From NCBI GenBank assembly GCA_031216915.1, contig CM062296.1:455838681-455902680 (forward strand): 64,000 bases of DNA, read 5' to 3'. This document shows, one piece after another, positions 44,077 to 55,508 of the stretch (positions within the stretch are counted from its first letter, which is position 1; the number at the start of each line of letters is the position of its first letter). This DNA is from Pictodentalium vernedei (lineage: Eukaryota > Mollusca > Scaphopoda > Dentaliida > Dentaliidae). The position numbers were made by a program, and so were the translations under genes. A model generated the notes under the pieces. It saw only the letters and a list, made by a program, of their open reading frames with translations, was not told the origin of the DNA and searched no databases.

Positions 44077-45869
44077 TTTGACCTTCCACACACTTCTAAT
44101 AATTGCATGGGAGATAACAGCCATGGCGATAGGTGGGTTTTTTTCTTTTTTATTTTGTAAACGGACTGCAAATAAACTTCACAACCGATGAATATCCCAG
44201 GACTATCACAGACAATCAGCCGAACGGAAAGTTGTCTGTCTCTGCTACATCAGCAGAGGTTCACTTACATTGAAAGTGATGATCATGAGCTGTTCGCCAA
44301 GAGGACAAATACACTTATCTATCGGCAACAGTTGTAGTTTGTATAATCTTTTGCTTGACACAGCTCTTTGAACCCCGTCAAGTGGGTAATAGTGAGGTAT
44401 ATTCTTAAATTAATTTGAGACGAGGATTATTACAAAGGAATAAAAAGTCGTGACGGGCAGGAAGTTAAAATTGTTTCACCCAAAATAATAATGATAATAC
44501 CATTTGATACTTTTATTGTTCGTGACTTATCAAAATGGTATTGTTCTCGTGAAACTTTTCAGCATGGTATCAGTGAAAGAAAATATCTGTCGGCTACGTG
44601 CTTTATTATTAGAAAATGATAAGGAAAATAATGGCGAAGATAAAGTCAGTTTCAGTTTGCATCACAATTAACACTAACGATTTACATGGCCAAAAAGTGG
44701 AACATTATATGATTTATTAGCAAAGTTTATTTATATTTGATATTCTCTTCTTTTTTTTCTTGTGGGGCTGGGGGACGTTGGTCGCAAACCCTTGAAATAC
44801 TCCATTTATGCCCAGCTTAGGGTCTTTCAAGGTAGGTTAGGTGAATACTAAAACAGTCACATTGTAGTGTTTCCGCCCACGCAATAATCCATTGTAAGTG
44901 TAAAGTTTCAGTGTATGTCTCCGGAATGCAGTGTCGTAATTCATTGGGGTGTGGGAAGCCACCACCACCCCACCCTCATAGTAAAAAAAAATATTTTTGT
45001 CTTGTTGAGCAGTTGTAGGGAGGACTACTACATCCGGAAATCAGTTGGGTTAAGAATCAACCAAAATCAACTGGGTTGGGAGAATATGAACTTATTTTAG
45101 AGTGTATTGCCTGATATTACTTGACGTTAGAGACAAGGCTACCTTAAATGGGACAACTGGACACAGACCTAAGAACACATACTATTTGGATGCTCAATAA
45201 CTTCACAACAGCCTTCGACATTCGGTCTCATGCTAGCTGATATGAGGAAGCTGACCAAGTAAAAACCTCTAAATAGCATTGTGAATCAAATGTAAATATA
45301 TTTTTAAGTTCTTGCTGTGTGAAGTCGTGGGCATACTGCAGCCTCACTTATAACAATACTATACGCCAAGAGTTAAGTTTTCTTTACTTCATAAACTTAA
45401 TATCTGAAATGCAGGTATGCATGTACATCTCGAATCCAAAAGAGTTGCAGTATTCAGATAGTATACCAGTCACAATCATTCAAGGAAACTCAATCAATCT
45501 ACTAAGTCATGTGATAACAGGTGCCCAAACGTTTGATAACAGGCCTTTAAATTCATTTATTTTGGTCACACCGTTTTTCCTTAATTTGGGAAAATTAAAC
45601 TATCAGAAATAATAGCCTTATCCTGCTATCTTTATTGTCATGCCTTCCTTTGTGTTTCTATGGTCATATTATGAGGGAAGTCACTCTCAAATGTAGAAGA
45701 GACACAGAGAATTGATATATGTTGCTAGAAGTCCTCACGCCTTCTTTAATTTGGACACACCAGTAAACGGTGTGAAATTGGGGTAATCTAAAGGCCTGTT
45801 GATAATATCCTTGGCCTGGACAGGTAAGTAAATTTCTCAAAACTGTCAGATGTACTTCCTTGAATGAAA
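44077..45869. other. Non-coding stretch, nothing recognised
   Basis: No supported gene. The phrase CCTTCGACATTCGGTCTC near 45,213 is shared with about 26,260, marking a dispersed repeat. Confidence 0.45.
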
Positions 45870-46261
45870 CATTATTCGAGCTGGGGGTGGGGGAGGGAGG
45901 ATTGGGAAAAAATAGTAAAAAGAAGTGCCAGATGTGTAATTTGGGGCGTGGTGGAGACCTTGGAACACTTCCTACTAGAATGCCCAAAATACCAGAACAA
46001 CAGAATAAGATTCACTGGGAGTATAATGGGGACCTGTGATGGGAGAATGAAGGATATGTGGTAAGTGAGTGATACAAAGGAAAGGGCTAATATGCTTATC
46101 GGAGAGATTGGGAAGAATGGGGTATGGGATGTCATCAAGCAGGCAGTTCGTCTCCGAGTGTTGGGAGGAGAGAAGAAGCGTGGGATTAGGGAGGCAGTTG
46201 GGAGTACATGGGTAACCAAGGTCTTCTCACATGAGAACCGCGACAAAATCAGCGGACAGTC
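45870..46261 (+). pseudogene. 3' end relic of a LINE ORF2
   Basis: A short coding-like stretch at about 45,920-46,064 reads CVIWGVVETLEHFLLECPKY, the Cys/His end common to several LINE ORF2 proteins. The next 200 bp continue in the shifted frame. No RT is left. Element E2 is inserted directly after it. Confidence 0.55.
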
Positions 46262-46267
46262 GAAGTG
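46262..46267. repeat. Target-site duplication, left of E2
   Basis: GAAGTG, repeated exactly at 55,503-55,508 on the other side of E2. A 6-bp duplication is the known size for Polintons. Confidence 0.92.
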
Positions 46268-47056
46268 AGTAGTAGGAGAGCGATGGATCGGGCTCGGCTG
46301 GGGGGATCTCATGGGGGATCTCACATGTGACGTCATAGTCACGTGACCTAGTGGCGCCATGTTGTGTTGTCATGGTAACCTGCGTGAGCGGCCATCTTGT
46401 GACGTCATCTCCATAGTGATGCGTGGTGTTAGTGCGCATGCGAAGCGCGTGTTGTTAGGGTGATACGTGTTTCCGTCGTCCATTTTGTATATTGGAGGCC
46501 GCCATCTTGGTTTCTATGGTGGCGCGTGGTTGCTATGTGACCCAAAGGCTTCTTATAGGACAGGGGTATGTTCCTTTGTACAGGAGTAATTTTCCGATTC
46601 GTAAAATTACCCAATAAACCCGACAATCCCTCCAAATCACCGAAAACGACTTTATTTACTACGGATTCCCCATTTTATCGGCTTAGCACGTAGTGCTATA
46701 GTACCAAGGGGCACAGGAGGGGGGAGGGGTGAGTTCGATTGAATACGAGTATTTTTCTGGCTTGGATTTCCCACTAAATCCTCATTTAATTCGTAGAATT
46801 ACCACAAAGTTGTACTATTTCAGAATCCTTTTGAGGACCGCCATACTTTGGCTTATAATAGTAGGGCTATAGTAACGAGGGACCCATAGGTACGTTCCTT
46901 TGGACTACAGTAATGTTCAGATTTTCTCCCAGAATCCTTTTATTTGGATCCCATAACGTTTTTTTTCTTCAATAAAAGACACGTTCCTTTGTATAAAAAG
47001 AGCACGTAGTGCTATAGGACAAATTCCTTTGTATAAGCGTCATTACCCAGAATCCT
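46268..47056. repeat. E2 left terminal inverted repeat
   Basis: It aligns along its length with the complement of 54,696-55,502, with point differences and small indels. Similarity fades after CCCAGAATCCT at about 47,056. Frames read across both repeats mirror each other and are not considered genes. Confidence 0.92.
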
Positions 47057-47497
47057 CTATTTTTTATATAAATTCCTTAAATGACCCCTTCACTATTTTA
47101 ATAAGTTCATTAACTTTATTATTTAATGTGAGGATCAAGATTCCTTTTTGGATCCCCAAACTGACCAATCAGATCGAAGTTAATCGACCAATCAGATTAA
47201 TGTATTCCTATTGTGTTTCTTTCCCATAGACTTCTATACTAATTTTCCCAACTTTACCCTATAATCCTATAGGAAACAAACACAAACCCCAACCAAGAAT
47301 GAAAAAATCTATAAAATACGCTGTGACGTCATGACGTTTTCAAAAACGTCCGTCACGTATAAATAAATTCAGCGACGTTGTGGCGTCGGCTTCTTTCCAT
47401 TTTCATCTCTTGACGGAAAAAGATCATCTCTGTGAACTCAGATTATTCAATTGTTTTGTGTGTGTGCTATTTTTGTGCATTCGTTATTCTAAGGATT

Positions 47498-50300
47498 ATG
47501 GAGACTTCTGGATTTTCATGCGAGGATTGTGGGAAAATATTCACTGCCAGGACCAATCGGGATCGACATAGGAAGACAGCTCACGGACAAGATAAGACAT
47601 TTGATTGTAACAACTGCTATAAAACATTTTCTAGAAAAGATAAATTAGATAACCATGCCTAGATTTATATACATGTTTGGAATGTGGACAGGAATTTAAA
47701 CAAATATTACATTTTAATAGGCATAAAAACACCACCCATTTCTCTCTTACCCTTCCCAAGAAACGGAATTCTGAACAACCGGCAACGCCCCGGAAAAAAC
47801 CCGTACTGTTTTGGACATTGACCCCATTGATTTTGATCAGGACCTTTGGCAGAAACAAATGATGAAATTTCGGAAATTTATCGTAGGAATTGGTACACTC
47901 TTCGGACCCATCACATAACCAATAGGAAAATACAGGACATTTTTAATTATAGACTAGACACAACAGATTTATCTACCATGAACTATGAATTAAATAAAAC
48001 AATCTTTGAATCTCAGAAAAATAAATTCAAAATTAATTTAAGCTAGGGCTTCATTTTACGTAATAATGAAACAGAAGAACTAAAATTTTATCATCCTTTA
48101 CAAAATAATGCCCGGGTTCTTGATAGGCCACCCCTTATTGAAAATGCTGTAGATTTTGGGAATTTCCTTGAAGACCTTGAACAGGAAGACATTTTGGAAT
48201 GGGCTAGGCAGCAAAGACCCAACTCTAAATGGATTGTCCATCAATTGACCAATGTAACTTTTTATGTAAACAAGATTAAAAATCATCCAATTGGTGGGGT
48301 CCCTGGAAATCTTCCCAATTATATTTTGGAACACCGTTTGATTGTTGCCCTTGTTAAAGATCAGCATGACCATTTTGTTTATAATGACAATCTATGTTTA
48401 TTTCGGTGCTTAGCCCTCTGGAGCGGAAGTGAGCGTCATTCTTTGAATACTACAACTCAGACCCTGTATAGTAAATACACAAATGAACCAAAAGATAACT
48501 TTCCTGGTGTAAAATTAGATGAACTCCCCAAAGTTGAAAAAGTATTTGAAGTGAATATTGAAGTATTTGAACTCTTACTGGAAGATGATGAAGTTTTGGT
48601 TAAAATTGTATACAGAGGTCTAATAGGAATTTTGAGAATACCATGTATGTCAATTTGTATGAGAACCATTTTAGTTACATCACTGACATTAATCAATATT
48701 GTAAATGCTTTGCTTGTCGTAAATGTGGTAAATTGTGGAAAACAGGATTTAGACTCAATGAACACGAAAACACTTGTACTGATGATGTGTCTCATAAGTA
48801 TGTTGGTGGTATCTATTACACCCCAAGACCATTTTTGAAAAGTTACATGAAGAAGGTATTGTTATCCCAGAACACTTACGGTCATATCCCTATAGGGCTA
48901 CATTTGATTTCGATTGTTATTTTGATAAAACTTCTCTCCCCACTTCAACTGATACTCTTGTCTGGGAAGCTTAACACAAACCCCTCAGTGTTAGTGTATG
49001 TAGTAGTGTCCCCGGTTTTGATAGTCCGAAATGTTTTATTATTGATGGTGACACCCAGACATTGGTTGAAAATATGATGAATTATTTAATGGAAATTTCT
49101 CAGAAAAGTTACTCTCTCATGCAAGAGATTCACATGGCCACTATATTATCCCTCAGGCAAATGATTCAAAATGCTTTGGCACAGGAAGGTACAGATGACT
49201 CTAAACCCCACCCATTTGAAACGTTAGCTGCAGAATTTGATCATTACATGAAGGAAATGCCCGTCTTAGGTTTTAATTCTGGAAAATATGATGTGAACGT
49301 GATTAAACGAGAATTGATGTATTATCTGAAAAAGTATGGCCCACTGCCTTTTGTTGTTAAAAAGAGTAACAACTTTATGGCTTTGAAAACAGATCATTTG
49401 AAATGTTTGGATATTTGCAATTACTTAGCCCCTGGATTTAGTTATGATAAATTTCTCAAGGCTTTTGGGTGTCCCATTACTAAAGGATGTTTCCCCTATG
49501 AATGGATTGACTGTATTGATAAATTGGACACTGCAGAATTACCTCCCATGTTTCCTTTTATAGCTCTTTAAAAGGAAAACATTTCTGAAGAAGAATATGC
49601 TTACTGCCAGCAAGTTTGGGGGAAAAATGAGATGAGGACATTTTGGGACTTCCTGATTTGGTACAATAATAGAGATGTCCAGCTATTCCTAGAGGCTATT
49701 GAGAAACAATCACAATTTAACTTGGAAAGGGGGATCGATAGTTTTAAGGATGGCATTAGCGTTCCAGGACTGACGCTAAAATATTTATTTAGTACCGTCG
49801 ACGAAGGTATATCCTTCGAGAACATCAACGAGAAGAACAAGCATCTTCATCATCTCATCAAGGACAACATTGTAGGGGGGGGCCTTCTATCATATTCAAT
49901 CGTTATCACGAGAAAAATATTACCAGCATAAGAGAATTTAAGTATGGCGCAGCAGCAAAGGGATGTGGGGGTGTTGGAGGTTATGATGCCAACGCCTTGT
50001 ACTTGTGGCCATTAATGCAGGAAATGCCAACAGGTTGCTACATTAGACACAAGGAAGAGACGGGCTTTAAACCAGAGTATTCCCATAAGTACGGTATGGT
50101 GGCCCATCAGTGGCTGGAATATATGTCTACCAGGGACGGTGTCCACATCCGACACGAATACAGTGATACAGAAAAGAAGATTGTAGACGTCAAGTGCCCG
50201 TAGATGGTTGGTGTAAAGACACCAAAACTGTTTATCAGTTTAACGGATGTTTCTGGCACGGTCATGAATGTTATCTGAATATGAAGGAGCGAGATCACCT
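47498..50300 (+). pseudogene. PolB of E2 with N-terminal zinc fingers, broken and lacking its C-terminus
   Basis: ATG at 47,498 starts a frame with C2H2 fingers (CEDCGKIF ... RHRKTAH; CNNCYKTF; then, shifted, CGQEFKQ ... RHKNTTH). Further on come NLCLFRCLALW (about 48,380), a CFACRKCGKLW Cys/His segment, exonuclease motif DFDCYF (about 48,910), GFNSGKYDVN (about 49,270), YNNRDVQLFLEAI (about 49,665) and motif A-like GYDANALYLWPL (about 49,980). A YQFNGCFWHGHEC segment follows at about 50,230. Motifs B and C are missing; the sequence becomes unrelated before 50,449. Breaks include frameshifts near 48,640, 48,870, a G-run at 49,870 and 50,195, and TAA at 48,972 and 49,569. Confidence 0.88.
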
Positions 50301-50448
50301 ATTTTACACAAATAATCATTTTGTACATCATCATCATTACCAGTGTTGTTATTTTCACTCTCGAGAACACAGACAGCAAGTTGTGGACTGCTCTCTTGAG
50401 TAGTAACATAGGATATTTGTTGCCTAATCCAACCATTAAGAAAAAGTA

Positions 50449-51180
50449 ATGTTTTATTTGACTCTACCAAGTAATAATTCTATGAACGTGTTTCCTGAAA
50501 ACACGTTGACTACGTACACCACTCAGTTATCACAACCAGTGAATCTCACGGGGGAATGGGAAGTAGGTCTGGTAGAGATTCAGTATCCGAATACTTAGTT
50601 CAATATTCGCGGGGAAGAAGCTTTCGTTACAGTGTTCTGGTCTTCGAAAAAGAATTATCGACTTAATCTGAAAGAAGGTCGTTATTCGGATCCCACTGAT
50701 GTGATACGGGCTGCCAATGGTGTTAAAGAATTACTCTTGCCTCGTCACGATAAGGTAGATTTTGAATTGGATGAAGTTACTGGTGAAGTTCGTATTATGG
50801 TACATGATGGAGTCGTGGTCACATTGTGCCCTACTCATCAAAATATTCTGGGATTTAATGAGTGTGTTTTTAAATCAGGAACTTACAATTCTTCCAGAGT
50901 TGCTGATGTCAACCAATGATTTTATTCACTCTATGTATACTGTGACTTGGTCGTGACCAAGTCGTAGGAGATACAAGATACAAGAATTCTTCGTATCGTA
51001 CCTGTACGTGGAAAATATAGGAATATCATCTCTAAAACTTTTGAGACTGTGTATTATGTATCAGTGGAACGAAAACATTTCAGTACCGTACGGGTGTATA
51101 TAAGGGACGGCACAAGAGCCATAGTACCATTCGAGTTCGGGAAAGTGACAGTGACACTTCATTTCAGAAATCACATAAAC
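50449..51180 (+). pseudogene. Penton-like minor capsid protein of E2, in-frame stops
   Basis: One frame runs from ATG at 50,449 to about 51,180. It has LPSNNSMNVFPENTL, GEWEVGLVEIQYPN, then a TAG, then FVTVFWSSKKNYRL, NILGFNE, and near the end TVRVYIRDGTRAIVPFEFGK. Three stops interrupt it without changing frame: a TAG after YPNT, a TGA at 50,917-50,919 and a TAG near 50,966. The pattern is known for the minor capsid (penton-type) protein of this Polinton lineage. It lies directly before the PX-like gene in the same frame, with no stop between, so the original stop has been lost. Confidence 0.72.
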
Positions 51181-51591
51181 ATGACTTACTGTTGTAAGTC
51201 CAAATTATACGAAGAATATTACACGAAACAAGCTGGGAACGGTCTACCAGCTTTTTCTGGAGCTCAAATACAGAAAGGTTATGGTTTGGGAAGTATATTG
51301 GGAGGACTGAAGAATATGGTGTTACCTTTATTGAAAACTACAGCCAGGACCGTGGGAAAACAGCTCGCGAGAAAAGGAGCGGCCTTTGCCGAAGATGTCA
51401 ATGAAGGGAAACATGTTAAAAAGGCAGCAATCAAAAGAGTCAAAGAGGCTGGTGCGGGAGCTTGGAATGAAGTGGTTGGTGGTTCGAAACCACCCGACAG
51501 GAAAGGTATAAAAAGGCCTGCACTTCGCAAAAATGGCAACTCGACAAAAAGAAGGAGAACTGTACAGACCCAAGACTTTCTCGGTGCGTGA
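51181..51591 (+). CDS. PX-like membrane-active virion protein of E2
   Basis: From ATG at 51,181 the frame has EEYYTKQAGNGLPAFSGAQI, then GYGLGSILGGL followed by a hydrophobic helix (MVLPLLKTTARTVGKQL). Then come a basic helical region (KKAAIKRVKEAGAGAWNEV) and a Lys/Arg-rich tail (NSTKRRRTVQ). This matches the small proteins beside the capsid gene in this lineage and resembles adenovirus pX/pVI-type proteins. The frame is intact. The stop TGA at 51,589-51,591 overlaps the capsid start. Function in membrane disruption is inference. Confidence 0.72.
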   Translation: MTYCCKSKLYEEYYTKQAGNGLPAFSGAQIQKGYGLGSILGGLKNMVLPLLKTTARTVGKQLARKGAAFAEDVNEGKHVKKAAIKRVKEAGAGAWNEVVGGSKPPDRKGIKRPALRKNGNSTKRRRTVQTQDFLGA

Positions 51592-52871
51592 TGTCTCTCA
51601 TCAATGAAAAATCTTGTGAGTGTGTCAACAGCGAACTCGACTTATTTTCCATACCATCAACACAGACTAGTGTGGAACATGGGCAATGGGTAGAACACAG
51701 GCCTTTGGCGACCATAGGAAACAGTGGTCCAATAGAATTCCACACTGCAGGCTTAGTAGATGATTATTTGAATTTGGCACAGACATACTAGGATTGTAAA
51801 GCAAAGGTTGTAGATTCCAATGGGGCATCAAATGCACCCGATGCCAATGTGGGCCCAGTCAATTTATGGATGCATTCCTTATTTAATCAAATCGATATCA
51901 GCCTGAACGAAAAACTGGTATCTCCTTCCAACAACACTTATCACTACAGAGCTTTCATAGAAATTTTGTTGAGTTATGGACCAGATGCCAAGAAGTCACA
52001 ACTGACTAATGCATTATGGTACAAGGATACGGCCGGACACATGGAAGATTTGACAGATGATAACAAGGGATTTCTTCTTCGAAAGAAATTTATAGCGAAA
52101 AGTTAAATCGTGGACATGACTGGGAGATTACATTTGGATATGTTTTTCCAAACTCGTTATTTGCTGAATGGCGTTAACATTCATGTTAAAATGAACAGAG
52201 CCAAAGATGCTTTCGCATACAAGATCAAAATTCTAGATGTATCCATGTTTGCACGCAAAGAGACACTCCAATCATTCGTGAGAATGTCTCACAAGAAATC
52301 ACTAACAAAAGCAATTGCAAAATATCCTATCCACCGTGTGGAAACCAATGTGTTTTCAGTGCCAAAAGGAAATCTGAGCATTACACAAGAAAATTTATTT
52401 TTAGGCCAACTACCTAAACGCATCGTGGTGGGATGTGTAGACAACGATGCTTTCAATGGAAACTTTTCACAGAATCCACATAATTTCATGAACTACAACA
52501 CCAATTACTTGGCTTTGTCTGTGGATGGCCAGCAGATTCCAGCCAAACCATTACAACTTCGATTCGAACAACAAGAAGTGGCCAGATGTTATGCGACCCT
52601 GTTCCAAGGAACTGGACAAATGTACGAGAATGAAGGAAACCACATCAGCCGAGAAGAGTACATAAATGGATACACCCTATTCGTATTCAACCTGACTCCA
52701 GACCTATCACATGGACAACACTTCGATCTGGTGAAGAGAGGAACTTTGAGACTTGAAGTCCATTTCGAAAACCCATTACCACCCACGATCAACGTACTGG
52801 TGTATGCAGAATTCCAGAACATCATAGAAGTGGATAAGAATAGACAAGTAATCTTTGATTACTCAACATGA
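51591..52871 (+). pseudogene. Major capsid protein of E2 (F54H12.2-like), two in-frame stops
   Basis: Double-jelly-roll capsid protein of the type known from C. elegans F54H12.2 and many Maverick elements. Features: CECVNSELDLFSIPSTQTS at the N-terminus, NVGPVNLWMHSLFNQIDISL, SYGPDAKKSQLTNALWYKD, FFQTRYLLNGVNIHVKM, IVVGCVDNDAFNGNFSQNP and NVLVYAEFQNIIEVD at the end. A TAG at 51,789-51,791 and a TAA at 52,104-52,106 lie in the same frame. The last 253 codons are uninterrupted. The stop overlaps the protease start as ATGA. Confidence 0.92.
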
Positions 52872-53314
52872 ACACGTTGCAGTTAGAGAACGCCCTTCGA
52901 TCAGATAGTTGTTTGAAGAGAATATGTTTGGGTGTATTTGCAAGAAACAGATTACCAAGAAGATTATCAGATCACAGACCAGTGGCTTTGATAGCCAACA
53001 CGGATCCAGACCGCAGAAGAGAACATTGGGTGGCTCTCTTTGTTAGTCACCACAACGCAAAGTACTTTGATTCCTATGGATTACCACCACAACACAGACC
53101 ATTCGAGAATTTCCCGAAGAAGAATTCCAGATATTGGAAGTATAATACAAAACACCTTCAAGGACCATTACCAGTGTGTGGACAATACTGCCTATTTTAC
53201 CTGAAACATCGCTGTCGCGGTGTACCGATGGAAACCACATCCAACTTGTTTACAACTGATCTAATGGATAATGGTGTGTTGGTCAATGACGTCATAGAAG
53301 AAACCTGCCATTAG
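52868..53314 (+). CDS. Adenain-like cysteine protease of E2, intact
   Basis: A 148-residue frame of normal length for the family. Motifs: LGVFARNRLPRR near residue 20, EHWVALFV with the catalytic His (about residue 54), YFDSYGLPP with the Asp (about 71), and VCGQYCLFYLKHRCRG with the Cys (about 111). The start codon overlaps the capsid stop by ATGA, as expected of a compact late block. In adenoviruses and Polintons the enzyme cleaves capsid precursors. It is the only core enzyme in the window without a lesion. Confidence 0.92.
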   Translation: MNTLQLENALRSDSCLKRICLGVFARNRLPRRLSDHRPVALIANTDPDRRREHWVALFVSHHNAKYFDSYGLPPQHRPFENFPKKNSRYWKYNTKHLQGPLPVCGQYCLFYLKHRCRGVPMETTSNLFTTDLMDNGVLVNDVIEETCH

Positions 53315-53411
53315 ATGTCGCTGTATTCAAGACAAAAACTATAAAAAAGGGTGCGCTTGGTGTTCAGCTCATTTTTGTTTCGACAGCCAAAGAAGAAAGA
53401 TATATACTAAT

Positions 53412-53690
53412 GTGACCGTCTTCAAACTCAACAACGATTTACAGATTCAACTGTTCAAGAACGACGTTGGGTTCCAGTTTATCACGAGAGATTGGGAACA
53501 AGTGACCAAAGCAGTGGATATTGCAAAGAAGAGAAAGCTTGAAATAGGAGAACCGAAATCAAAGAGAGAAAGAAAACCAAAGAAGAATGAAGATAAAAAG
53601 GCTAAAAGAATGTTCACTATTCCGTCTTTGATACAGATGGCGCTGAATGATTATCAATCACGAAACCAAGAAATCCAAGAGATTTTGTAG
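53412..53690 (+). CDS. Small basic protein of E2, function unknown
   Basis: An open frame of 92 codons with no ATG at its start (GTG at 53,412; the true start may be lost or upstream). The first half has FKLNNDLQIQLFKNDVGFQF, the middle a Lys/Arg cluster (EPKSKRERKPKKNEDKK) and the end FTIPSLIQMALNDYQSR. It could be a DNA-binding virion protein. I recognise no family. Confidence 0.45.
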   Translation: MTVFKLNNDLQIQLFKNDVGFQFITRDWEQVTKAVDIAKKRKLEIGEPKSKRERKPKKNEDKKAKRMFTIPSLIQMALNDYQSRNQEIQEIL

Positions 53691-53699
53691 AGAGAATGA

Positions 53700-54289
53700 G
53701 TGTTTCAATTCGAAACGTATTTTCATGATGTTCCACCACCAGTACTGGAGCAGTTATTACGTGGAGAAGAGAAAATAAGAAAGACACCAGAACAGAGACC
53801 ACCAAAACACATCAAGTATGCATTGGAGGAAAATCGTCTCAAGACATTTCAATTCAAGTTACAAAGTCAAAGTGTGAAAACCCCGAAGAACTGACAAAAG
53901 CTGGATTTTTTTATTTGGGGACAGGAGACAGAACTCAATGTTCTCATTGTGGTATTATTGTTCGTTTCTGGGAAATAGAAGATGATGTTATAGAAGAACA
54001 CAGAAAATATTCTCCAGACTGTTATTGCATTCATAATTTACCATCTGAATTCATGGACAATGAACAAGTTCAAGGAGAAGAAATGGCCATCAAAGAAGAA
54101 ATGAACACATCAGTTCAAGAAGAAGATTCACGGAGGACGAAGTGTAGTGTGTGTTTATTAGCTGAAGCCAATGTCGCTCCACGACCATGTAACCATTTGC
54201 GCCTGTGCAAAGACTGTTGTAAACCACTGAGAAGATTTCCAATCTGCAGAAAGACTGTTTATGAATATCTGACAATCTACATATCATAG
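53700..54289 (+). pseudogene. IAP-like protein with BIR and RING, one frameshift
   Basis: The first frame (53,700 to about 53,870) ends in the RLKTF start of a BIR domain. The second frame (about 53,870 to 54,289) carries the BIR core: GFFYLGTGD, C-x2-C in CSHC, FWE, then EEHRKYSPDC with the zinc-binding His and Cys. A RING follows: CSVC, RPCNHLRLCKDC, but the usual CPxC end reads FPIC, so one Cys ligand is replaced by Phe. IAPs bind caspases and block apoptosis, and baculoviruses use them; that role here is inference. It is the last gene of E2 and is probably captured cargo. Confidence 0.78.
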
Positions 54290-54314
54290 AAGATTCCATA
54301 GAAAGTTGTATTTT

Positions 54315-54379
<65 letters not shown>

Positions 54380-54695
54380 GAATAAAAGAAAATTAAAATG
54401 TAAAAAATTGTGTTATTATCAATGAGTAGTACAATACCAAGGGTATCCTCAAATTGTATCTTATAAAAAGTAACGTCAAAAGGTATCCTCAAATACTGAA
54501 ATGAGGCTAAGAGGGATGGTACGGCCTCATACGACAAAAAGGGATTCTCCTAGCTTAATATATGGGTAGATTCTCACATGAGGATATGGTGGAACTTGAA
54601 GTTATCTTCGTGGCTTTCATGTACACATAAGAGCCCTACTTGTAATTTGAATAATGGTCAGAAACTACTCTTATAAACCCAAAAGGTAGAAGCAA
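54290..54695. repeat. E2 spacer with (TTG)n microsatellite
   Basis: A (TTG)n run at about 54,315-54,380, followed by AT-rich DNA without a gene, between the IAP-like gene and the right terminal repeat. Confidence 0.85.
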
Positions 54696-55502
54696 AGGAT
54701 TCTGGGTAATAACTCTTATACAAAGGAATTTGCCCTATAGCACTACGTCCTACTCTTATACAAAAGAACATGTCTTTTATTGGAGAAAAAACATCATGGG
54801 ATCCAAATACAAGGATTCTGGGAGAAAATCTGAAAAATTACTCTAGTCCAAAGGAACGTACCCACGGGTCCCCTCGGTACTATAGCACTATTATTATAAG
54901 CCAAAGTATGGCGGTCCTCAAAAGGATTCTGAAATAGTACAACTTGTCGGGTTGTTTGTGGTAATTTTACGAATTAAACGAGGATTTAGTGGGAAATCCA
55001 AGCCAGAAAAATACTCCTATGCAATCGAACTCAATCCTCCCCCCCCCCCCCCCCCCCCGTGCCCCTCGGTACTATAGCACTACGTGCTAAGCCGATAAAA
55101 TGGGGAATCTGTAGTAAATAAAGTCGTTCTCGGTGATTTGGAGGGATTGTGGGTTTATTTGAGTAATTCAACGAATCGGGAAATTACTCCTATACAAAAG
55201 GAACATACCCTCCAAACATACCTCTGTCCTATAAGAAGCCTTTGGCAACCACGTGCTACCATAGTAGAAACCAAGATGGCGGCCTCCAGTATACAAAATG
55301 GACGACGGAAACACGTATCACCCTAACAACACGCGCTCCGCATGCGCACTAACACCGCGAATCACTATGGGGATGACGTCACAAAATGGACGTTCACGCG
55401 GGTTACCATACACAACACAACATGGCGCCACTAGGTCACGTGACTATGACGTCACATATGAGATCCCACCAACCGGGCCCGATCCATCGCTTTCCTACTA
55501 CT
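54696..55502. repeat. E2 right terminal inverted repeat
   Basis: Inverted counterpart of 46,268-47,056; it ends TCCTACTACT. It carries a poly-C expansion at about 55,038-55,058 that the left copy does not have. Confidence 0.92.
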
Positions 55503-55508
55503 GAAGTG
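55503..55508. repeat. Target-site duplication, right of E2
   Basis: GAAGTG, identical to 46,262-46,267. Confidence 0.92.

Larger units (their letters stand above)
46268..55502. mobile_element. Polinton/Maverick element E2, complete ends, internally deleted
   Basis: It is bounded by 0.8-kb terminal inverted repeats (46,268-47,056 and 54,696-55,502) that start AGTAGTAGGA and end TCCTACTACT, and by the 6-bp duplication GAAGTG. At 9.2 kb it is shorter than typical 15-20 kb elements. All genes found are on the plus strand: zinc-finger/PolB relic, penton-like, PX-like, capsid, protease, a basic protein and an IAP-like gene. Packaging ATPase, integrase and the polymerase palm C-terminus are absent. 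The capsid type and gene order differ from E1, so this is a second lineage. Confidence 0.95.

Noticed and set aside
46429-46635. Similar open frames in both E2 terminal repeats (here and 55,138-55,326)
   Set aside because: The similarity follows from the inverted repeats; the frames are short and have no domain.
47498-47662. Host zinc-finger gene
   Set aside because: It lies within the E2 terminal repeats and directly before the polymerase region, so it is read as the element's own N-terminal zinc fingers.
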